Assembly (NCBI GenBank): GCA_010279815.1
Contig: QEOQ01000316.1
Span: 161,434 to 225,433 of the forward strand
Length of the DNA: 64,000 nucleotides
From: Brachionus plicatilis
Lineage: Eukaryota > Rotifera > Eurotatoria > Ploima > Brachionidae
Direction of reading: 5' to 3'
Position 1 is the stretch's first letter. Each line of letters opens with the position of its first letter. This document shows, in pieces, positions 57,721 through 64,000 of the stretch. The translations under genes were made by a program, and so were the position numbers. Under the pieces are notes generated by a model. That model worked only from the letters and a program-made list of their open reading frames with translations. It did no database searches and was not told the DNA's origin.

Positions 57721-59848
57721 ATTTACTAAGCCAGTGATATCACATCTTGTCCCGCTTTTATAAAGCTAACACTAGTAAACTGTTGACCATTGATTTTTTC
57801 AAATCTAAAAGAACTTTAGCTAGATACAATTAAATAAATTAAAAAAAAAAAACAGTCGACTACTGTGACCAATGCACCAATGTTCGGGACTGGCTATAGA
57901 CTATTATTTTTCCCAGGTACTAACTGACATTAGTCAGGTAACCGCTGCACACACTATAAACATTACTGTCTCCAAGAAGCTCTTTTATTAGTCTTCAGGG
58001 TTTTTTAACTATCATCTTTATCACTCGATGTCTCTTTTCTTTAAAAGAAAAACTTTTTTTTCCAGTTATCTAATTTCGTGCTGATACAATGCTAATTATT
58101 TTCAAGATTAGATGTTTTCTCTTTTTTTTTAAATTAAATTTGAAATAAATAAAAAAACTGTTTTATTTATTACTCACCCTAATAATATCCAACTTAGATG
58201 ATTATGCTCTCAATTGCGTAATATTTGATTTTTAAATTAGAAATTAATAAGATTAAAGAGTGGAATGGTTTAGTGACGCTAAATGGCACGGTTGCCATGT
58301 CTTTGATGCTTGACTTGAAAATTAAAAAAAAAATATAGAGAAAAAAAAACAGTCTTTGAGAGATGTTTACTATCTGTAAGAAATAATTATTTTTTTATTG
58401 ATAAAAACAAAGAAAATTAGTTGGGGCGACCGGGCATGCAAATTATGCCCAAAATTATAATTAAATTCTCCCTAAGGCCGCTCAATCGATAAGCTAATCG
58501 CTTTGAATCTAATTAGGTTTTTTCTTATCTCAAAACTAAAATTATGAAAATTGGTCTAGTTTTTTTTTTCCAAAACAAAAAAACTAATAAATCTCGTATC
58601 CAAGAGCTTGATTTTGTACACGGCTAGTCTTGAGTCGTCCGTACACATTAAATGATGAAATGCTGAAAACTCTCTCGAAAAAAATATAGAGCTGCTTTTT
58701 TTCTTCCACTCAATTAAAATATTTTTTTTTAATAAACTTGAATTACTTTTCTATAGAGCTAATTTAATTCAAAAAAATAAAAACCTTTTCGAGAAGCAAA
58801 CTCTCGAGATTGTATTTAGGTTGAATTCAAAACTCAAGCCATACTTTGCACACACGTTCCGAAAGTTATTTGATATTTTCCCAACACAAATAATAAACTT
58901 TATCTCAAGAATTTAGCACTACGTGCATTTTGTTCGGATTAATTTGGGCTAATACGAGCTCTAGTCCAGGTAGTTTGTTGAACAAAGTAGCCATAGCTAT
59001 TTGGCGAATATGATTTTTGATAGAAAATCAATAAAAATATCCAAATCATGGCCCATGAGAATCGTGAATTATTAAATGAAGTGTTTGCTGAGCTGTTAAA
59101 TGTGCTGGCCTTCTAGATTTTTATGCGTAGGCGTCTGCTAGAATTTTTCTAAATTCCATTATTGACTTTTTTTCTCTCTCACTGGGCTATTTATTTATTT
59201 GAGTGCTTGATTTAAATAGTCAATGTGGGTTTACAGTCTATTGAACGCTATTTTACTGCTTCATTTATATGCCATGCTACAAAAAATTAGAATAAATAGG
59301 TATCAATAATAATTGAAAAAAAATTTCACAATTAAAAAAATACTTGAGGTCTATTAAAATTTTTTTTGAAATTAATTAATCATTATCAAATTTTTGTTCT
59401 ATTTTATTTAATTTTTAAAAAAAATGTCTAAAAAAATCGCTTTAATTTGGCATCCGAATAAAAAAAATAAATTAAATTATTTTTTTATAAATAGGACATT
59501 TTATTCGTTGAATTTAAAATAAATGCAGTAAAAATATTAGAATTGATCCGTGTTTATTGAAAAGTTCATTTGATGAAAAAAGAAAAAATAGAATAATAGG
59601 AAAATTTTAATATTGCGGGTTCAAATTTTGCTTTATTTTCATAAATTTTATTTGTCAATTAAAAATGTTAAATTAAAGATAAATAAATTATTTTAATGCG
59701 AATCTTTTTTTATTCAGTAAAATTTTTCCTCACTAAAAATTCACATAGACCCGAGACAGTATGATACTTAAAATTAGCAATAATGAACATCAGCAAACAA
59801 AAATTATGGAAGTTTAAAAAAATTATTTTAAAATTTTTTAAAATTTTG
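57721..59848. other. Gene-free; one compositionally distinct patch
   Basis: No gene supported. The interval 58420-58530 is less AT-biased and is listed separately. 57880-57960 is also more complex, without an ORF. Confidence 0.35.
58420..58530. promoter_or_regulatory. Possible cis-regulatory patch with octamer palindrome
   Basis: GGGCATGCAAATTATGCCC is a 6-bp-arm palindrome enclosing ATGCAAAT, the POU octamer. It is followed by ATAATTAAATT and CTAATTAGG, homeodomain-type cores, in a non-coding stretch that is less AT-biased than its flanks. Purely a motif-based suggestion. Confidence 0.25.
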
Positions 59849-60135
59849 ACGACTGTGTGATCTCAACTGATCACAAAAAAAAAAAGATCACATAATGTTT
59901 ACATTTTTTTTGAAATAAAAATAAATTAAAATTTCATAAAAAAAATTAAAAAACAAAAATTCACCAAAAATAAGACTTTTTTAAAACTATATTATTTAGA
60001 CTTTCGTTTCGATGTATTTTATTATTTGATCACATTTTTTTGTTGATCACAAAAATTCTGATTTTGTGATCAGTTGAGATCATATAGTCGTAATGATACC
60101 ACTGATCACATTTTTTGGTGATCGATTGTTCACAT
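59849..60135. mobile_element. ~240-bp GATCACA inverted-repeat element
   Basis: GACTGTGTGATCTCAACTGA then TCACA at 59852-59877 is mirrored by TGTGATCAGTTGAGATCATA then TAGTC at 60065-60090. Downstream the block GATCACATTTTTTGGTGATC, GATTGTTCACATAATCGT resembles the end block of the element at 42873-43895. Confidence 0.7.
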
Positions 60136-60345
60136 AATCGTAATGAGCCAAAAAAATAAATAAATTGATAAAAATACAATATATAAATAATAAACATAAA
60201 TACATAAATAAATAAGTTTTACTCACATAATGAAAATTATAACCTTTGTTAATTTGATCATTCACTTCCAAATACAAGGCTAAAAAAAGGACTTTAATAC
60301 CATTGCTTATCTAAAAATCTTCTAATATAAAAATAAAAATACTTT

Positions 60346-60556
60346 TCATTTGTTTCAAAAATTTTTTTACTTATTAATTTAATTAAGAAATATTTTAAAA
60401 TTTCCGATTAAATTTAGTACAAAATGAATATTTAATTAAAGTAAAAATAAAGTAATTATGTATTCTGAAAAAAGGATTCAGACTTGTTACCCTGAAAAAT
60501 GTTGTTGGTGGCAAGAAAAAAAATAGAAAATTTAAACAATTTAAAAATAAATTAAT
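60346..60556. repeat. ~190-210-bp dispersed repeat, second copy
   Basis: Matches 56973-57160 in order and orientation (AAGTAATTATGTATTCTGAA, TGTTGTTGGTGGCAAGAAAA, TTTAAAAATAAATTAATTC). It is not inside a visible MITE here. Confidence 0.7.
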
Positions 60557-61125
60557 TCTTAATTTCGTTATGACTTATTTTAAAAAGAGTTTCCAAAGAT
60601 ACTAAAATCTTAGCCGAATTTTATAAGCATAATTCTGCAAGATACTTTTTGCAGGTGTTAAACAAAAAATAAGTAAAGTATTATAAAAATATGTTTTAAT
60701 ATTTTTAAAATTAAAAAATACCTAAAGCTTTTTTTTTTATAAAAAAATTTTGTTCATTTAAACATTGGTATTTGGTAAACATGATAATGCAGTATTTTAT
60801 TATTAAAAAATTTAAATTTTTTGAAGAAATCATTAAATATACAGTTTTTGAAAATTTATTGAAAAAAATTAAAAATAATTAAGAAGCGCTTAAATCAAGA
60901 AAAATGGCATTTTATTGCTACTCTTAGATAGAATTTGAAATTATGAAAAATGCTTGATATGCCCATAAATAATTATCCAAATATTTAAATTAATAGAATA
61001 ATAAATCAATCTAAAAATATAAATTAAACAACAAACAAAATATTTTTTTAATAAACAAAATGAAGACATTTCGATTAAACTAATCTAAATTTTAGGGCCA
61101 ACTTTTTGTTTTTTTTTTTTTAAAC
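60557..61125. other. AT-rich spacer, no gene seen
   Basis: No coding frame, RNA gene or repeat recognised. Confidence 0.35.
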
Positions 61126-61350
61126 GTGTTATCAAGAGTAATTAAATTGCTTGGCCAAATAAATAAATTTCATGAATTTAGATTAGATTTTCGGCCCTTA
61201 AATCAGCTGGAAAGGTTTATTGTGATCGGTTTAAATGATCTTTACGAATTGGGCAACCTTAGAGTAGCTCTTAATCTAAATCAGATTTTGCAAATATCAA
61301 ACCAAAGAGTTTGTAGTTTTACAATGACGATTTATAAACAAAATAAATAA
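61126..61350 (+). CDS. Possible unrecognised ORF or terminal exon, 74 codons
   Basis: The plus frame reads LSRVIKLLGQINKFHEFRLD, FRPLNQLERFIVIGLNDLYE, LGNLRVALNLNQILQISNQR, VCSFTMTIYKQNK, then TAA. No ATG opens it (it begins TTA TCA AGA after a T run and AAACGTG). A CAAG acceptor just upstream would make it a terminal exon. The Leu-rich content is coding-like compared with its flanks. No family is recognised. Confidence 0.35.
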   Translation: MLSRVIKLLGQINKFHEFRLDFRPLNQLERFIVIGLNDLYELGNLRVALNLNQILQISNQRVCSFTMTIYKQNK

Positions 61351-61628
61351 TTACAACCTATGCAAGTTGTTTCGTAATTCTAACAACTGAACAAGCTGTT
61401 GCAAAAAAAGAAAAACAATTACCATTTAGTTTTATTATTGTAGAAATTCCAAAACAAAATTACTAGAGAAAAAAAAAATTTGTTAAACAAAATTTTTTTC
61501 TATAAAAAATTCAATTGTAATCTTTGATCAGTTGGAAAAAAATACATTATTGTCTTGTCCAAGCTCTGGTCGCCAAAAGCGATAAAAAAATTTCTGGAAA
61601 AAAATTAAAACAGAATAAAAATTGGACT

Positions 61629-63219
61629 CTAGACGTTTTCTTTATAAATATCTGTTATGCCCTTGGCATCATTGCTTAAACTGTCCAATGTGGTCATCAG
61701 CTCAGTGTAGTGGTACTTTAAGTTGTCGAATATGGTCTTAAATTGTTTGTTCTTCAAACACTCGTCATCATTTTTGAATGGATTTACTTGCAAGAATTGG
61801 TTTCTTATCATAAGTAGGAATTTGTAGTGATCAAGCACATCCGAGTTTAATTGCTCATCTTGGTCATGATTTGAGATTGATGTTGATAGCGATGTCAATG
61901 AGCCTTTTAGGTGATAAATTTGATTAATCGGGTGAATCGAAATTTTTTTAAGGTCTATTAGTATTCAGCATGTCTCTTATTTGGAGCGTGAAATTAAGTA
62001 ACCATGTCCTTTATGAGTTACCGAATAAATATTTTTTAGACCTAAATCTGGAAAAAAGTCTAGCTATAAATGGCAACTTTTTGTTCATTTTAGAGATTGT
62101 TCTCACTTGAAATTTTTAAAAATAAAATTTTAAGAGTCTTATTTTTGTTGTTATTCTACTTTCAGAGACTATATGAAAAAAATATCTTGTTTTTTTGTCG
62201 CTTAAAAATTGAAAAAAAAAATAGTATAAATTTTTTCCTTCGTTATTTTATCGCGAAAACAGGAAATTGCTGGAAAAAATTAGAAGACGTTTTTTTGAAT
62301 CTTAGAGTTGGCACTAATCTAAAATCGACTAATTATTTTAAATTTTTTTAATGATAAATTATGCTTTTGATACCTAGTAAATTCTGCAGGTCTCTTTCAA
62401 AATATATTAGATAAAAAATAGAGTAATTTAAATTGAGAGAAAAAAATTTATTGAAAATTTTAGTCTCGAACAAAGAAAATTTAATACAAAAATTTTTTTT
62501 CTAAAAATTTTTTTAAAGATTTTTCAGAGTTTAAAAATTTTCTCTGGTAATAAATTTTTGATTTTTTTAAAAACTTGACTTTTCGATGATATAACATAAG
62601 ATCATACTCGAACAAAAATAAATATGAAAAAACAAGATATCATTTTTTTTTAAATAATTTCAACTCACTATAAAATATTATTTGATAAACAAAATTTTCA
62701 CAATTGTTTAAAAGTCACAAGTTTTTAGTCAAGTACGGATTTAATTTTTTTTGATTAAAATTAAAGTCCAGTAATTAATAAAGGAGTTTTCCAATGAGTC
62801 AGATTTCGAATTAAACCAACTCTAAAACTAAAATAGTTAATTTAAAAAAATGTTAATTTCTTTGAAAATTATTTGACTTCATATTGAAAATAGAAAATTG
62901 AAATCTTGGTCTTTTTGAGGCAAAAATTACCAAAAAATCTAAATGAAAAAAAAGCTGCCAAATGTTAGTTGAGCAAAAGTGGAAAAGTTTTTACTTCTAG
63001 GCACTAGAGAAAAATAAAGCCTAAAATAAAAAAGAAATAAAATCAAAATATTTGGTTTTTACTGAATGTCTTGTCTTTGAGTTTGCATGGAACCATGATT
63101 TCATCTTGCATCAACTTTGTCAGTATCATGAAATTTTCTAAATTGGAAAAACTGGTCTGAAAAGCATTCTGGTCGATGTTGAAACTTCCGGTCGAGCTTT
63201 GACGCTTGTGCGAATTCAT
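61629..63219 (-). CDS. MID1IP1: MID1IP1 / Spot14 (THRSP) family protein
   Basis: Two exons, 63063-63219 and 61629-61954, join in phase 1 across a 1108-nt intron, giving 160 residues (vertebrate members are about 146-183). It begins MNSHKRQSSTGSFNIDQNAF. The block SFSNLENFMILTKLMQDEIM followed by VPCKLKD parallels the family's N-terminal helix ending in VMVPSLLRD. LDHYKFLLMIRNQF matches the SHYVLLKSIRND segment, and the C-terminal FDNLKYHYTELMTTLDSLSN, DAKGITDIYKENV matches [25 protein letters not shown]. Vertebrate MID1IP1 promotes acetyl-CoA carboxylase polymerisation and lipogenesis, and binds the microtubule-associated MID1; that role here is inferred. Splice sites: ATTCA|GTAAAA donor and ACTAATAG acceptor. 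Confidence 0.8.
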
Positions 63220-63463
63220 TTTAAATCTAAATTAAAGAAAAAATTGACGGCTTGTCCATGATTTCCTACAAAAAAATAATTTATGCTTTTTTAATAATTC
63301 TAATTTTGTCTTCATTAGTAATAATTTATATATTTGTTTCAATCACTTTCTTCATTTGCATTTCAAAATTTATTCAAAATATAAAGTTGGCATGCTACGT
63401 GATTGCTTAAATTGAATTCAAATATTTTTAAAAATCTCTAACGATGATAAAACACACCTACCA

Positions 63464-63754
63464 ATGGAAAAAAGTGACTCAGTTGCTAGGTTAAATTTTA
63501 TAAGTATAGACCTTAGAAAAATTAAAAAAATTATTGCCAGTGAGAACATCAATCTTGGCTTAGCCAAAAGCTTAGCTCGCCAACAATGTCTAGTCAAGTT
63601 GTGTTCAACAATATCATATAGAAGATTTTTCATGAATGATGGCGAAAAAATATATTTTATTGAATTTTTTCCAAGCATTTTTTTATTCTTTTATGCTAAT
63701 TTTTTTTTTTTAATTTTTCAGGAAATTGCTTTGAAAATTCCCTTTGAATCTTAA
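63464..63754 (+). CDS. Possible small gene at window edge, 96 residues
   Basis: The ATG at 63464 opens MEKSDSVARLNFISIDLRKI, KKIIASENINLGLAKSLARQ, QCLVKLCSTISYRRFFMNDG, EKIYFIEFFPS, then a T-rich stretch ending TTTTTCAG before GAAATTGCTTTGAAAATTCC. The first ~70 codons look coding, and the later part may be an intron with a new exon after 63720. No family is recognised. It is divergent to the MID1IP1-like gene, with starts 244 bp apart. Confidence 0.4.
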   Translation: MEKSDSVARLNFISIDLRKIKKIIASENINLGLAKSLARQQCLVKLCSTISYRRFFMNDGEKIYFIEFFPSIFLFFYANFFFLIFQEIALKIPFES

Positions 63755-64000
63755 TTAAAAAAGTGAAACAATTTTGGAAATAAAGCTTTTTTTTCCTTTA
63801 AACTTTCTGTTTTTCAAAGAGCTTTAGTTGCTTTCAAATTATTATTTGTATATTTTTTGATTAAGGATTATTCACATTGATAAAAAATTTGGGTCTGGTA
63901 AAATTTATGACCCATAGTTTAATCAAAAAATGCCATTTAATTTTAATAATAATTGTTCACAAAATTTAATAAAAAAATTCTTTAAAATCCATAACTTCAA
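63755..64000. other. Window edge, AT-rich
   Basis: Too short to judge; no open frame of interest. Confidence 0.3.

Noticed and set aside
62097..62351. Plus ORF MFSLEIFKNKILRVLF in the MID1IP1-like intron
   Set aside because: AT-driven Phe/Leu/Lys composition without other support.

Overview
This is a strongly AT-rich (clearly well under 35% G+C by eye) nuclear segment of an invertebrate animal. The evidence is spliced genes of purely metazoan families: a chimaerin (SH2-C1-RhoGAP), an activin/myostatin-type TGF-beta ligand, a DLGAP/SAPAP synaptic scaffold homologue, a MID1IP1/Spot14-like protein, TMEM14 and a RING/B-box protein. Most introns are tiny (about 47-74 nt), a few are expanded by transposons to 1-9 kb, and intergenic DNA is full of small inverted-repeat elements. 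That style would fit a compact lophotrochozoan genome such as a monogonont rotifer (Brachionus-like); the species assignment is inference only.

Layout. 0.36-3.4 kb: an unrecognised Ser/Asn-rich gene (minus) whose large intron holds MITEs and a minisatellite. 4.7-4.9 kb: a possible two-exon micro-gene. 5.6-13.5 kb: transposon-rich stretch with a piggyBac-like relic, an OTU-like protein lacking the catalytic-Cys segment, a 982-bp inverted-repeat element, a secreted Cys-rich ORF, two copies of a GC-rich palindrome, and a broken non-LTR retrotransposon sitting inside a MITE. 14.0-20.4 kb: TMEM14 and a complete six-exon chimaerin gene (minus). 23.7-26.7 kb: TGF-beta ligand (minus) whose single intron was inflated by nested MITE and Tc1-type insertions. 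27.3-28.6 kb: degenerate A-rich tandem repeats. 28.9-30.5 kb: six-exon RING + B-box-like + coiled-coil + C-terminal ubiquitin-like protein (plus). 34.4-45.1 kb: DLGAP homologue (minus), with a ~9 kb intron full of foldback elements. 45.1-46.7 kb: tandem repeats upstream of the DLGAP start, ending in a 125-bp array with alternating variants and carrying repeated TGACGTAA sites. 46.7-61.1 kb: mostly gene-free, with a duplicated coiled-coil ORF fragment and MITEs. 61.6-63.2 kb: MID1IP1/Spot14 homologue (minus). 63.5-63.8 kb: a possible small gene at the edge.

The genes do not form a pathway. The common theme is short ancestral introns, selectively enlarged by small DNA transposons. The most unusual items are the RING-B-box-coiled-coil-UBL architecture, the nested-insertion intron of the TGF-beta gene, a GC-AG intron in chimaerin, the mobile GC-rich palindrome that supplies a protein's C-terminus, the Cys-less OTU-like protein, and the dimeric 125-bp satellite beside a CRE-like promoter array.
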